From: Trileptium ribeirensis
Lineage: Eukaryota; Nematoda; Enoplea; Enoplida; Thoracostomopsidae
Direction: 5' to 3'
Length of the DNA stretch: 64,000 nt
Assembly (NCBI GenBank): GCA_030248225.1
Contig: JASANE010016297.1
Coordinates: forward strand, 1 to 64,000
Below the pieces are notes generated by a model. That model was not told where the DNA came from, did not search any database, and saw only the letters and a list, made by a program, of their open reading frames with translations. The position numbers and the translations under genes are program-made. Shown here piece after piece: positions 24,160 to 37,200 of this stretch. Every line of letters begins with the position of its first letter. The first letter of the stretch is position 1.

Positions 24160-25400
24160 TCCAAGTGAAGGCTGTCGGCGGGTCGAACGGCCGAAGATTG
24201 TTCCGGGTGTCGGTGGAAGCTGCCCGACGGCCGGCCATAAACAATTTTTCGACCGACCTTTAACGGCCTCAAATCCGTACACCGGTCGTTAATAACTTTT
24301 TGCCGATGTCAATCGTCAAAGCCGGCCAGCCGTGGTATAAACGTTTACTACTCTGCTACAAGTGAATTGAACCATCCACACTACCGGAACATTCTGATAT
24401 ATATTTGCCTATAGGAAGCATTCAAGGAGTTTGTACCGTCCAGTGCATAAGTGTCGAAGGTCCATCGGCTTGGAGGGGAGTGTAGACGGTCTCAGTGATA
24501 AGTCGTCAGGGGGAGGTAGTGTTGGACAACGGCCCTGAAAGCTGTCTACGCCGAAGATTGGTTGCCCCGGCCATTGACAACTTTTCGGCTGCTGCCGGCC
24601 TCAAAGCCTGCCGTCCCCTAATGGCCGTGGGCCGGCCGTTAACTATTTTCTGCCGTGAACAGTTGCCAAAGTCGTTGGTCAGCAATTATAGCCCCGCTGG
24701 CTGTGGCCTATGCGTCTACTACTGTATAGTAAGTGAATTATAAATCACACTACTGGTACTTCTTGATACATATATATAATCTTGTATAAGCAGAGTGAGG
24801 ACTTTTACCGAGCTAGTACAATACTGTCATATTTACGTATATATATGTGTTTATTATTAAACAATTAATATGCGTCAACGTTTAATGATAGATCTCAAAG
24901 CCGGCCGTCGTCCACCACCAAATATAGTACAGAGTTGCAATGGAAAACCGAGGCGCGAAATTCGACACTTGCTTTAGTACCTTGTTTAAGACTTTCAGAT
25001 ACGAACTGATTATTGAACAAACGCAAGTATTTACGAATATTAAATATATGTTTATCATTAAACTTATATGCGTCAACATTTAATGATAGACGTCAAAGCT
25101 GGCCGTCATTCAGCCACTAAACCATATAGTCGTGATAGTCTATATAGGCGTAGGATTCGGCGCGTTATCCGTTTCATTGCACGCCTTACAAAACCTTTAT
25201 ATACTTTATCGATCTTTGAACAAATAGAAGCATTCACGAATGTTAAATTCGTATCGTAGTTACAGTAGCATTTTGCCAATCAGCAGTTTATTTGCCGTCG
25301 CCCAATCGTTGAGCTGTAGGCCCGCTGTTAGGCCATAGACAGGCCGGTCGACGGAATGCCGACAATCCTCCATAATACAAAATTTCAATCATCACTCTGT
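24160..25400. repeat. Duplicated GGCCGGCC-rich segments
   Basis: Segment 24300-24420 (GTCAAAGCCGGCCAGCCGTGG, then TTTACTACTCTGCTACAAGTG) recurs in degenerate form at 24650-24770. Segment 24865-24960 (ATGCGTCAACGTTTAATGATAG) recurs at 25065-25160. Similar GCCGGCT pieces appear again near 32300-32890. These look like old tandem or nested copies of one repeat family. The open frames here are not conserved between copies. Confidence 0.6.
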
Positions 25401-25494
25401 TTGCCGCTGTAAGATATTTGACACAACTTGCATTCTGGAAATGATACGCTGGCGGACTTTGTCGTTAGGCGAGCGTTTGCATACGCGGTCACTC

Positions 25495-25640
25495 GATCAT
25501 TATGCGAGGTTACTTAAGGAACTAGGAACAACTCACACCCAAGCGATCCAGGTTCAATTCGCCGCTTTCCCAAACGTTTGTTCAATATTGTACGGAATAT
25601 AAGTTAATCTATGCGATAAAGGGTTAAGTAGTTTCGGAGA
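25495..25640 (+). repeat. Second copy of the tRNA-derived repeat, A box deleted
   Basis: GAGGTTACTTAAGGAACTAG and AGGTTCAATTCGCCGC match the copy at 23826, but the block holding the A box is missing. The 3' tail (ACGGAATATAAGTTAATCTATG) is also related. It could not be transcribed by RNA polymerase III from an internal promoter. Confidence 0.55.
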
Positions 25641-26289
25641 AAAGAATATTCTGTCCATCACGACAACCGCTTTGACATTGGTAAACGAGCTAAGTCTTGT
25701 AGAAATTTTTCAAAACCCCTGGTCTAATTTGTTACGGAAAACGACAACATATCTTGTGTGTCTTCATAAATGAAATTATTTCACTACGTTTCCCTTTAGT
25801 GGGGCGAAAAACGCTGGAAATAGCGTAATCTTTCAAATTTTCATCATGGAAATAGATACTAAGTCGTAAAAGCTTCACGCTGAATCGAACGGTCGAGAAA
25901 ATTTGTGAAATGTTATCTCAACATAACACTAAATGTGCACTGTTCATAACACGAATGCTACAATAAAAACCAGTGCTTCAGTAAACCAATGCCGGTATAG
26001 AAACTAATGCTAATATATAAAAACAGCTAGCGGAATAACATGACCCATTACCTCGATAACCTACTTAATAACGGGAATCAGGGGATTTTAACGATGATAT
26101 TCCCTGATTACACTGACAAAACGTTAAAACTTGACCCAGTTTACTTGATGATATAGCTCCTGTTTCAAAAGATTTTCAGCACCATATTTTAATATTTAAA
26201 TTAAGAACAAATGAATTTCTTCGTTAGCTTCCGTCAAAACACTGCAAAAAATGGTTATAAATTTTTAACAACACTACACATATCTTAGG

Positions 26290-26560
26290 TGTCGAAGGTC
26301 CATCGGCTCAGGGGGTGGTCAGAGGAGAGGGATAACCCGAGGGGGTAAATGTTTGATATTTTTGCAATTTAGACCATATTTTTGCAAAATATTCCGCACG
26401 CAGCCAAAACGGATGGCAAGGGTAGAGTCTGGGTGGAGAGGTGTGGAAAGAGATGGAGAGGAGAGAGCGGGGAGATGCAGAGGGAGGCCGAGGAATAGTG
26501 AGGAGCGGATGATGAGAAAGAGAAGGTCCTACCCGCATATCCACACCTATGATTTATACC
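26290..26560. other. G/purine-rich tract beginning with a thrice-used 20-base motif
   Basis: It opens with GTGTCGAAGGTCCATCGGCT, which also occurs at 24451-24470 and, mutated, at about 30252. GAGAGG-type purine runs follow. Frames of 118 codons (plus) and 139 codons (minus) overlap here. Both are explained by the lack of A+T-rich stop codons in a G-rich tract, and neither has a recognisable domain. Confidence 0.45.
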
Positions 26561-27654
26561 CTTTACATCACCTTTCGGTCGAAGGGCGATCCCATGGAGA
26601 CATGACGTCGCCACACACCACTGCTTTATGCTGTTATTATGATATCTGCTATGAGACCTTAGCAATAGTTTATACGGGACATGGTAGTAGAGAGGTTCGC
26701 AACCTTTAATAACTTTGCGTCGGCATGGTTCAACCGCTTGGTTTGAAAAATCATTGGCATTTGCGATTTTCCGAGTGCTTACCGACACTCAACCTCGTTG
26801 CATTTTGAGGTATAAATGAAAACTATGAACCTTATTTAATCTTAAGAAGGAACGAAGGCCCTTAACCCTAATTTTATTTCTAACTTGAAGCACACAGACC
26901 GTCAACACAGTTTAATCACGGTAACTCCGGAGACGCTTAACTTTGAAGGTAATGGAGATTTAAGTATGGCAAAATTAGCTCAAATTTTATTTCTTCAGCT
27001 ATAACATGGCAGATATGTTGACATACTTGGGTCAAATGTGGATAATGTATACAATATTACCTTACATATAAAAATTCCACAACTAACAACACTTTTATTA
27101 CAGTTCACTGTGAACCCTTGCAGAAGGGCATAACACTCATGGTGTACTGCATTACATACCTTGTAGGCTGATTTTTGCCCGATTTTTGTCACTTATCTCA
27201 CTTTCAGGGGTCAAGTTCTTCCCAGCTTTTCTTCCAAATTAAAACCTCATATTTTGGTCAAATTCGGAACAAAAGTGAGGGGCTATGGAAAACAACAGAA
27301 CAGGACGACAACTAATGAAAAAATCAACCATGACTATAGTGTGGCACAAGTTGTACCTACTTCAATGATTCATCATGAACTCATATTACCTAATGCGAAG
27401 GCCTGACTAAATTAGCATGTATAGTCTGAAAAGGTTTAATAAAGTTTAATATCTTCAGAGTCCTTGTCCAAGGCTGCACGCTGACAATGAAATAGGCCAG
27501 ATATATCCCTTCAACAAAGGAACAACGAAAAAAAACAGTTACCATGAAATATCGAAATAGAGTGGTTGTTTCCAATTCGCGGTCATATATGGGCAAGCAA
27601 TATATTTATTGCATGCAATCGTGTCTCGAGCACCTTTGCGCAATAAAATGTTTT

Positions 27655-28480
27655 GTTTATAGCTAACGATTACAGCGAATCTGGCTGACGGAATCGGTAA
27701 AAACGACCCTTCAAATTCGCACCAAATACAGTCATATATATATGTAGTTGCTCATGACACATAAAGACCGACTCACGACAAGAAGCAAATGTGTAGTTGC
27801 ACTTTAAAAACGTTGGTAACATAGTTAACCACAAATATGATCAAAGATGGAACATGATAAACTTCATCAAAAACAATACTAAAGTTTTTGGCTTTACCAC
27901 CTAAAATATGCCAGTTACGGTAAGCTGTGATAGATTGTGGTTAAAAAACTGCTAAACAACCAATGAAATTGAATTACATCATAGTTAAACCGGGTACAAT
28001 AATTGCATGAATACAGACAAGGTAAAAAATTGCGAAAACTCTACGGATGACAATAGCTGGTAGTTAAGTGACAAAGTAATGCATAACCAAACAAAATAAT
28101 TCAAAGTGGTCAAATTTTATTCATCGTAAACAAATGCAATCCACAAACAAGAGTTTAATAATTTACCATTGTAATAGCAAAAATTTTGTTGTGAAAAACT
28201 GTTCAAAAAGCCACAAAAACCAATGCGTTGAGCAAAATATACTTTTCCACATTAGCATGAATATATAAGATAAGCATGAATTTTTAGCGGTCGTCAATAA
28301 TTGTTCGAAAAATAGAGCTGTTATGCATTTGAGCACTACAATTTAGACGACTCGTGGAACATATCAAAGCGAAACTGTACCTCAATTCGGCGCGTGCCGT
28401 AAATGCGTTCTTAATCGCCAGACGATATTTAAGAACGCTTAAAATTGTTTGTAGAAATAGTGCTAAAATGGCTCAGATCA
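27655..28480. repeat. Dispersed repeat, copy 1 (hAT-like element inserted at its end)
   Basis: Long blocks match 33987-34655 in order and orientation, for example CTGACGGAATCGG, AAAAACTGCTAAACAACCAATGAAA, AGTTAAACCGGGT, AATGCATAACCAAAC and AATTGTTCG...ATAGAG. The copy ends in AAATGGCTCAG, a tRNA A-box-like sequence, 20 bases before the hAT-like insertion at 28489. Confidence 0.75.
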
Positions 28481-28488
28481 CAAGAGCT

Positions 28489-29664
28489 CATGGAGTAACC
28501 GGAATTCCGGTTCCTGCGAAAATCGTGTTCCGGTTGCGGTTCCGGCAAAGGGCAAAAACCATACCGGAACCGGAATTCCGGTTTAAAAATTTTGTTTGAA
28601 ATTTTCCACGTTTTTTGCTTCATCCTGTAATCCAAACATATGTAATATATATTATGCAATGATCAAGCTCCAATACAACCAAGCAAAAGAAAAGATTAAC
28701 TAACCAATTTGCCGTGTGAAATGTAAGTAGGGCACATAATTTGAGCAGGAATTTTTCATAATAACCTGCAGGAGTTTGTTAAATCAAAGCCAGGTCGATG
28801 CTTGCAGCAGCTATTTTACACATCCAGAAGTCTGTGGGATACGTTTTCATTAAACCGGTCCAACTCGGTAACAGAGTATGGCTTACGCAGAAGTACTTAG
28901 GGTATGCTTGGCTAACATAAATTGCGTCAAGCACCCGCCAGTGCGCTTGTAAACTTGGTAAACCAGTCTAAATTGAAGTAAACTAACGTTATCTGCAACG
29001 CAGCTAGAAACCGCTTTCTTGGCAATGAACTGTATTTATTTAAACTGTGCGAGCAGCATCACCGTGTGTCTCATTTAAAGCATTCTGATTAGAAAGTTAT
29101 CATCGTTATGATCTAACTGACGGATACTGTTTGTCCAACGCTAGCCTAAACAGTGTCTCTGACCACTGACCAGAAAATTACCTTCTATCTGTTATTTTCT
29201 CTTAGAATCATATAAACCAATAATTTTAAGTTTCCTACAGAGGAACATGCGACAAACGTATGGGTAGTAAATGGAGGCGACTGGAGACAGAGCGAAAGTG
29301 TGTATTCTACGCTCCCAGCTTTGTAAGCACATTCTATTTGACGCAGTATACGCAATGGTGTATAGTGGAAGACTTTTTTGCTCTGAATGTCCAAAACCGA
29401 CATATTTGATCGATAAATAAACATTATTAGCTTCCTCAGTCTCTTTAAAGTTTCAGAAAGGCAATAATACCATCGCAATACATTAAGTTTAATGTAAACG
29501 TAATTTTTAATGCATTTTAAATCCACTATACCTTCATTTCTTCCATCATCTGTTTTACTATATATAAATTTCGAAGACCAGGTTCCGGTTCCGGATCCGG
29601 TTTAAATGGACGGTTGCGGTTGCTGGTTCCGGTTCCGGTAAATTTCGGTTCCGGTTATTCCCTG
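28489..29664 (-). mobile_element. Non-autonomous hAT-like transposon, inverted, perfect 8-bp target duplication
   Basis: The low end reads CATGGAGTAACCGGAATTCC (one change from CAGGGAGTAACC), and the high end GGTTCCGGTTATTCCCTG. CAAGAGCT is duplicated at 28481-28488 and 29665-29672. Its length, 1176 bp, and interior match the copy at 6183-7371. No transposase is encoded. Confidence 0.9.
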
Positions 29665-29767
29665 CAAGAGCTATATTCAGGCTAAGTTTATGGGTGTGTT
29701 TGCGTATACGAGTACCAGCAAGAAAAAATTTAACGATAATGACGGACTTTGAAAAGTTTCGATCACC

Positions 29768-29971
29768 ATGATGAAACTGCTAACAAACCAGGTTAGCATG
29801 GCAGGTAAAAGAGCAACAATCACTGGGAGGCTAACGGTACAGCAATACGCGCAAACCAGCCATTTTATTCCATACAATGATTATTTAGTACTGAAAACCC
29901 TCCTAGAAAACTCCAATGGATCTGTTCCTGTTTTTAAAGATGTAACTGGTAAAATTACTCGGTTTCCTTGA
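29768..29971 (+). CDS. Unrecognised 67-codon frame
   Basis: The frame starts with two Met codons and reads MMKLLTNQVSMAGKRATITG, then VPVFKDVTGKITRFP. Its composition is protein-like, but I recognise no family and see no splice sites that extend it. It lies immediately after a hAT-like copy. It may be a decayed fragment or chance. Confidence 0.2.
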   Translation: MMKLLTNQVSMAGKRATITGRLTVQQYAQTSHFIPYNDYLVLKTLLENSNGSVPVFKDVTGKITRFP

Positions 29972-29974
29972 TTG

Positions 29975-31700
29975 GCGGGAGCCCCGAGTAGATCTAGCAA
30001 GCCTAGCTCATGTTCTTATGGGAAATATACACTGATCCCAATTCTGGAGGGGTTTTCGAAACGAACAACCCAGTAATTGCTAAATTGTTTAATTTGCTGA
30101 ATTTTCGACAGGCTCAATGAAAACAACCATCTCCTTTGACAAACACCAAACATAAACTGTAGCGTCAGCCTGCACAGATTACCGCACAAAAACCAACCAA
30201 AATAGCTAATTTAAATAAATCCTCGCAACAGTAGGATTGCAGAACACATAAGGCGTCCAATGTCCATCCGCTCAGCGGGGCATGACAATCTAGAGACTAA
30301 GAATTTCCCCTATTTAGATAATATGTCATTAGTTTGTTGAAATTTCTCAATAGATTGTACCGATTTTCCACCAATTCCTCCAAAAATATATAAAGACGCG
30401 ACATTTTCAGTAACTCATCCACACAATGATCCTAACTTTTTGCCTAATTTTCCCGTATTTTTGACAATTTTTCTTATTTGTTTTCCGAAAGTTCCCAAGA
30501 TTGCCTGAGTAAGTTGTGTTGAGCATTTGAGCAGGGTAAAGTTAATGTAGTTTGTGGTCCAACCCATGGGAATCAATGCAATATATATACGAATACCGTT
30601 ATAAAAAGGAACTGCCGTGCCTCAAGTATTCAATGAATATATAGCAGCTCATTACCGATAAAATCATTGCATAACAATCGTAGTAGCTGTTGTTATTAAC
30701 AAAATTGTGAAACTTTACTCACCATAGTAACTACATTGTTCACAGGCAAGTTTCATTACAATTTAAAATTGGGATCAATTTAAGCTTCCCTCTCGAATAT
30801 CTTTTCAAGTTTTCCTCTAAAATATCTTTCAAAGTCCCCCAGAATATCTTTTCAAGTCCGCCCAGAATATCTTTTCAACTTTCGCCTCACAAAATCTCAG
30901 TGCGTTTAAAGTAATAAAAGCGTTTTTACCGCTACGTGGGGGGGTGTTCCTGTGGCGATGAAGTAGTCTGGCACTGCTGGGTTGAGAAGCATCCCCCGTG
31001 GAACATTGTAGAAGTAAGGTTATATAAGATTGGAACACTTAAATTTATTTAATTCACCATTTCAAGTAAGTCTCCCCATCTGTTATATATCGGGGAAAAT
31101 TTTAATTGTTCCTAAAATTGTATATAATATTAACATTCTGAACATTATTATCACTATATTTTCGTGTTATTGTGTACACAATAAATAAAACATAAAATTG
31201 CGTTCAAAACAAAATGCAGGCTTTAACAGTTTTACACGAACATCACAGCTCCAATCAATGAATGTGATGCATGCTAAATTATAACACTGCTAAACTTTAT
31301 ACCATCAGCAACTTGCTGTAGAACAAAATAGCGATGGGGTGTTTGACTGTATGGCTGAATATTTCAATTCTGATGTCACTGAAATTAAATTGAAAACGTT
31401 AGAATACATTACAAATTAACGGTATTCACATATTCAGTACTCATTGCGTAAATTTTTTTGCTCTTCAGATCTGTCTTACAATGCTTTTTACCTTTTAAAT
31501 AACAATTCACGGAAGAGCGAAACGTTTGACATGCCGTTTGGCGATATATTATATTTTAACGGGCCGTTTTAAACTCTTGTTTAATAAACACTTAAGCATT
31601 GCAGCAACAGATCCGAAATAGCGAGATATTTTAGTACGATAGAAAATCGTTTGCGTTAGCACATATCGTCATAGTATATATGCCTTCAAAAAAGCCAATC
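29975..31700. other. No gene recognised
   Basis: AT-rich sequence with a degenerate copy of the GTCGAAGGTCCATCGGCT motif near 30252. Around 30790-30890 the phrase AATATCTTTTCAAGT(C/T)(C/T) recurs four or five times about 25-30 bases apart, a small degenerate tandem repeat. Confidence 0.5.
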
Positions 31701-33259
31701 AAAACACGTTGGTACTATGGGGTAGTGATGGGCAACGACCGGTTTTGAGTCAAAAAACCGGCTGGGCGATGCCAAATGGTCGGCTAACTAAAAATAAGCT
31801 TCTCTTACTACAATACCAATTCAGTATCCGTAAATACTTCTTCAGTTTTGCACGGCGCACAATACAAGGGCTAGAGTGCCGAATTCTACGCCTTGGCAGA
31901 CCATAGCAAGATTGGAAGGACCCCTTGGGAACCCGAAAAAAATAGAAAAAATCTAAACTTTTAAAAATTAAATTTTTGGTCGAAATGATCAGGGGAGGTC
32001 TCAAGGATCTCAAAAATACCAAAATTTCCAGAATCTGACCATTTTTGGGCAAATACGGGCTGGCGGGGAGATAATGGAAAAGAACCCAATATTGTACCTA
32101 CGATATTTAATGCTGCGCGGCGGGCTGCTTTGATGACCTCAACATTGACGAATATAGTTTAATGATGACCATACATGCTCAAATGGCACATGATGTTTAC
32201 TAGATGGTACAAAATTGTTACAGGATGGTTATAGGCGATAATATATACAGCAAACGGTTCCAATTGTGTAGGCTTCTCATTTGCTATATAGAAGTGAACG
32301 ATTCTATCACGACCAGCTGTGCAACGGCCAACAACTGCTTATCAATGGCTTTCGCGACCGCCAATAGCTACTGGCAATATGTGATCATATTCAGCCAGCC
32401 GACCGTTTGACGGCTTTCGTGGCAGTTGCCCAGTACTGTTATGGGGCGGCGGTCAGCCGAATAAGGCTTATATATTCAAGGAGTGAACAAATGCCGATAC
32501 TGACGCTAAATCGCTAAGGATACAATGTTCTTCGCTAAATCGCTAAGGATATTTACAGGCTATTACATTGCGATATCTTGCTTAACACACATAGTTGCAT
32601 AACAGGCTATGAACAATAGTGGTAGGCAATGGCCGGCTTTGAAGTCCGTCATTTGACGGTTATTACTTTAATAATAAACATATATAATATATGTAATGAC
32701 TAGATGGAACAAAGTCCTTGCATGTTGGTATTGCCGAACACATCACAAAGTCCCGGGAGTCTGACTGAACCCACTTCGCTACGGCAGCAAACGCAAAGTA
32801 GAGTACGGTAGTTCGAGCGGCCGGTAACGTCCGGACGACGGCTGCTAATTGGCGACCGCGATAATCTTCAGCCGGACGTTACTCCTATTTTCAAACACTT
32901 TAAAACAATATTTCGTAATTGACAATTTAAGCAATACACGACCACGGAATGTGGTCACAAAAAAGAGTACTTTTCAAGCGTTAAGACAATATTCAGAACA
33001 TCACTATGCAGAGAAACTTCGGAAGTGATCTATATATGATACACAACCTGCATCATAACGTGTTTTTGTACAATACAGAAATGTACGCAAACTTTAAAAT
33101 AACAAATCGCATTTGACCCTAAAATCAAAGTATCAGAACAAAAATTTAGAGACAATAAACATTGGTATTATACAAATGCTTTTGGATAGTTGTAACATCC
33201 TCCGGCCGAAAACAGGATTGCCGTCCGTGTATTCAATTTAAATAATTAATGCAATCAAT

Positions 33260-33660
33260 ACTAATCCAGAAGCAAACGAAGCATGACAAAGTCAATATCT
33301 ATATAAAATGTCTTTAAACTTTCGGTTTAACGATGTTTCGCGTACAAAAAGGTTCTTTTCAAAATTTGAATTGAAACCCTTTGTAAACGAACCCCAAATA
33401 GTCTCTTCACCAACCGCGTTCAAAAAAATTTACCATTTATTAAATATATGATATGTTCATACTAATCCAGAAGCAAACGAAGCATGACAAAGTCAATATC
33501 TATATAAAATGTCTTTAAACTTTCGGTTTAACGATGTTTCACGTACAAAAAGATTCTTTTCAAAATTTGAATTGAAACCCTTTGTAAACGAACCCCAAAT
33601 AGTCTTTTCACCAACCGCGTTCAAAAAATTTTACCATTTATTAAATATATGATATGTTCA
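33260..33660. repeat. 201-bp tandem duplication
   Basis: 33260-33460 and 33461-33660 are nearly identical, beginning ACTAATCCAGAAGCAAACGA and ending GATATGTTCAT. Only a few substitutions and one A-run difference separate them, so the event is recent. No frame is preserved. Confidence 0.95.
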
Positions 33661-33890
33661 TAGTATATTACAGAAGCGTTTAGCGTTGCCATCAATGTAC
33701 TTCTGGTGTATTGTTTGCTGTGGAACTACAAGGAATGATCTGTTAGTCTCATGCTCAAGTTTTTATGAATGCTGTCATTGACAAATTCGTTTAAATTTTT
33801 CTGATTTTCAGTCGTTTGTTTCTTGACCGGTCGCTAGCGCACTTTGCGAAAAGCCTTAAGGCTAGGTGCAACTCCGAGACAGCTGAATTG

Positions 33891-33983
33891 CATGGAATAG
33901 TCGGAATTCGGGTTCCATTGAAAATCGTCTTCCGTTGGCTGTTCCGGCAAAAGGCAAAAACCATACCGGAACCGGTAAAACAG
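33891..33983 (-). mobile_element. Solo terminus of a hAT-like element
   Basis: CATGGAATAGTCGGAATTCG through CCATACCGGAACCGG is the low end of the inverted family with no interior and no opposite end. It abuts the second copy of the dispersed repeat at 33987. Confidence 0.65.
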
Positions 33984-33986
33984 TTT

Positions 33987-34655
33987 GTTTATAGCCAATT
34001 ACAGCAATTCATCTGGTTGACGGAATCGGCAAAAACGAAACTTCAAATTCCTACCAAATACAGTCATATACATAACAATACTAAAATTTCTTGCTTTATC
34101 ACCAAAAATATAACAGGGTAAGATAGCATAGATTAAAAACTGCTAAACAACCAATGAAATCGAAGTGATTACATCTCAGTTAAACCGGGTGCAACAATGA
34201 TTAAAATGCATGAATATATACAATGTATAAAATGACAAAACTCTCCGAATGAAAATAGCTGCTCATTAAGTGACAAAACAATGCATAACCAAACACAATA
34301 ACTGCAAAGGTGTGAAAGTTTATTCGTTGTAAATAAGTGCAATAAGTCACTGAAATTATATACGTCAAAAATTTAAGGTATACTCAACATATATAGCGTA
34401 ACTTCTTGACCGACTGTTAGTCGTTGGTATAGAGTAATCTGTACACCATTATGTAATTTAGCAATGTCGTCAATAATTGTTCGCGCAATAGAGTTGTTAT
34501 GCATTAGAGCACTGCAATTCGGACTCACAGAACATATCGAAGCGTTACTGCACATCAGTTCCGCGCTCACTGTAGGCGCGCTTTTAAGCGCCAGATGGAT
34601 TTTGAGAATGTTAAAAATCGCATGTAGAAACAGTGCCTAAATGGCTCAGTGGTAG
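33987..34655. repeat. Dispersed repeat, copy 2
   Basis: This is the counterpart of 27655-28480. It ends in AAATGGCTCAGTGGTAGTAC, a good tRNA A-box match, followed by about 50 bases of degenerate tRNA-like sequence (GGATTACGAAGCATCCC). The tRNA-like part is at the 3' end, which is unusual for a SINE, so the two parts may be separate insertions or the element may read from the other strand. Confidence 0.7.
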
Positions 34656-34699
34656 TACTTGAGGCCTGGATTACGAAGCATCCCAGTACATTACTATTA

Positions 34700-37200
34700 C
34701 GCACAATTGGCTTCAGTCACAAAAATTTAAAATTTCTTAAGGAGAATGAAAATATTAGAGTTTTGTCCTAATTTGAGATATTAATCAGCATGGTAGACGC
34801 TATAACAAGCATTATATGGTAAACTTGGTGTAAAATTTTCACATCATAGACAAAACTATTTGCAAACTTTATGCTGAATTATTATGGACATATAGCACGA
34901 AAACAAAAACACAAGCAACAAAGCGCGTCGCAGGGTAACAATCTGTTCAATAGCAACATGATCTTCACAGTATATATCTCGAAAATTAATAATGTCTGAA
35001 GCAGATAGATTTAGAGTTCACAAGCATATGGTCGTTTTAGTATTGACATGAAATAAAACATCAAATAGTCAAGTTTTTTTCTTGTAGCGGCTTAGCTACA
35101 CCACTTACACCCGCGATACGACAATGATTCAAAACATGTCATAAAAGAAGGGCTGTAAATAATATTAAGAACTTGGATACGGAGTGTCCATATTAAATAC
35201 AATGCGATTTAAACTAGAATAGTAATTTACCATCATCACCAGCTGCACGTGTTCCTGCATCTCTTACTAATACACACTTTACGTTTCGCACGATTGTCCG
35301 TGTTCATGAAATGGAACAGTAAATAGGAAAATTGAAAATCACGTCTGAACCAAAATGTCAGTGCACGAATTTAGAAATAACATTAATATCAGTCTCGGGT
35401 AACCAAATCCAATGTATAGGTATAACGCCCTCCAACTGAGCTATGGATTTTCTTCAAACAAGATTATCTATATATACAGCAAAAGCAGGTGCCATGAATC
35501 TTAGTCGAGAAGGAAATAAAGTCAACGTCATATTGCAACTCTGAGTTAACGATTGTTTTAAGTATAAAGAGACCATGCAAAATTTGTGCACCAGGATTCG
35601 ATACTTCCAAAAGTACTCCGTATTTCGTAATTTTCTGACCTTTCAGTATAAATAAAATATATACATCCACATATGCCAGAGAATAACGAGAACCTAGCCC
35701 CATAAATTTAAAGCAAGTGAATAAAGGCACTGTAGGTTTGAAATATGTTGAACACCGGCTCATAGCCCTAGCATGTTATTGTCTCTGGGAACTGAGGAAG
35801 CTAGAAACTTTCGACTATATCTTTTTGTATCGATTACCAAGGCGTATTCACGCACTACGCAGTCTACAAGCACGAGAAAATGCCTTCCATTAAGGGTCCC
35901 TGTGTCACACTGGCTGTGTACTCTACGTATTGAGTGTAACGCAGACAATTTTTCCCCGTTTCCCATCTTTTCCAGTTTACTATACATGCGATCATATGTT
36001 GTTTCATTAGGACGGGGAAATTAAAAAAGAAATAATGTCTCAAAACAAAATAACTAACATGCTTCTACTTTCTGAACAGATATGCTGTACAAGGAGTTGT
36101 GTTTCTTATTTTTGCCATTATTAACCCGTATAATTTTGCATGAAGTTTTCAATATTTGAAGCCAATTTCTATATTGCATTTTTTTGGTACTAATATTTTT
36201 AAGCATTACACGTCTGACACTTGAAGTTACATTTATTTTCCAGACAAGAGCCACACATGCTTAGCAGCAAGAATATATCCACTTGGCAAATTAAACACGT
36301 TATGTTGATTATAGAACTGTTAATAACAAACATTCACGCAAAAGCTAAGACCTTTGTACCACTGTTTGGATGTATGTATTTGGAATAAAATTTACTTCGA
36401 ATCATAACGGTTTAGTAAAAACGTCCACGAAATTAGAGCAACATAAAATCTGCCCATTACTACAGATTGAAACATATTTAGGGATTACTTTACTTGTTAC
36501 TGTTCTACTGTTATTTTGAAATCATTATGTATAAAATCCTCAAGTGTAAAGCACGAATTTTTGGGAGACTTTCCATCCGGATAGCATTAAAATGAAAGAC
36601 ATATTATACAACCGAACTGCATGCATAAACGTTCATATTATTCTAAATACATCGAACATTTTAACATTAACATTACGTCAAGCGTTTTATTCAGGTTATC
36701 GTTCTACTTGTCACTGTCACTCTGGAAGCTGGCAAGCGTACTTTGGTGCGCAACATCTATTGCATCAAAAAAATTGCCCAGTGCTACCGGTTACCGCAGC
36801 CTTGTTCGTTCGGATTACTTAGTCGTCTGAGGTACTAGCAGGACATGATCAATTGCCAAGGTTGTAGATTGCCCAACTAAAATGCACGTGATAAAGTATC
36901 GATCATCATAGAAACCGATTTCACTCTCGTATCGCCCGAATAAACAAGCTTTTGATGAATTTTATAGTACGACCAAACTTTGCATGATATCAAGACATTA
37001 ACTAGCGATGCGTTGAATATGCAGCCAAATAACAGGGTAGAGGAAGTATGCCAAAGTCGAGAATGATCCATGAACTTATTTGACATTCTTCGATTCCTAA
37101 TTCGTGAACTTGGTCCCTAACTTGAGACATAGATTCCTAACTTAAGAACTAGACAATCTGAGAAATTCCAAAACTGACGTGGTTCCAAATGGGAAACAAA
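34700..37200. other. No gene recognised
   Basis: AT-rich sequence with only short open frames (up to about 100 codons) on either strand, and no domain, splice pattern or tandem repeat that I can support. Confidence 0.45.

Noticed and set aside
26353..26788. 118-codon plus and 139-codon minus frames
   Set aside because: They overlap each other in a G/purine-rich tract where stop codons are scarce; no domain or splice context.
33260..33660. A CRISPR-like or other spacer array
   Set aside because: Only two long adjacent copies without spacers, in an animal genome; an ordinary tandem duplication.
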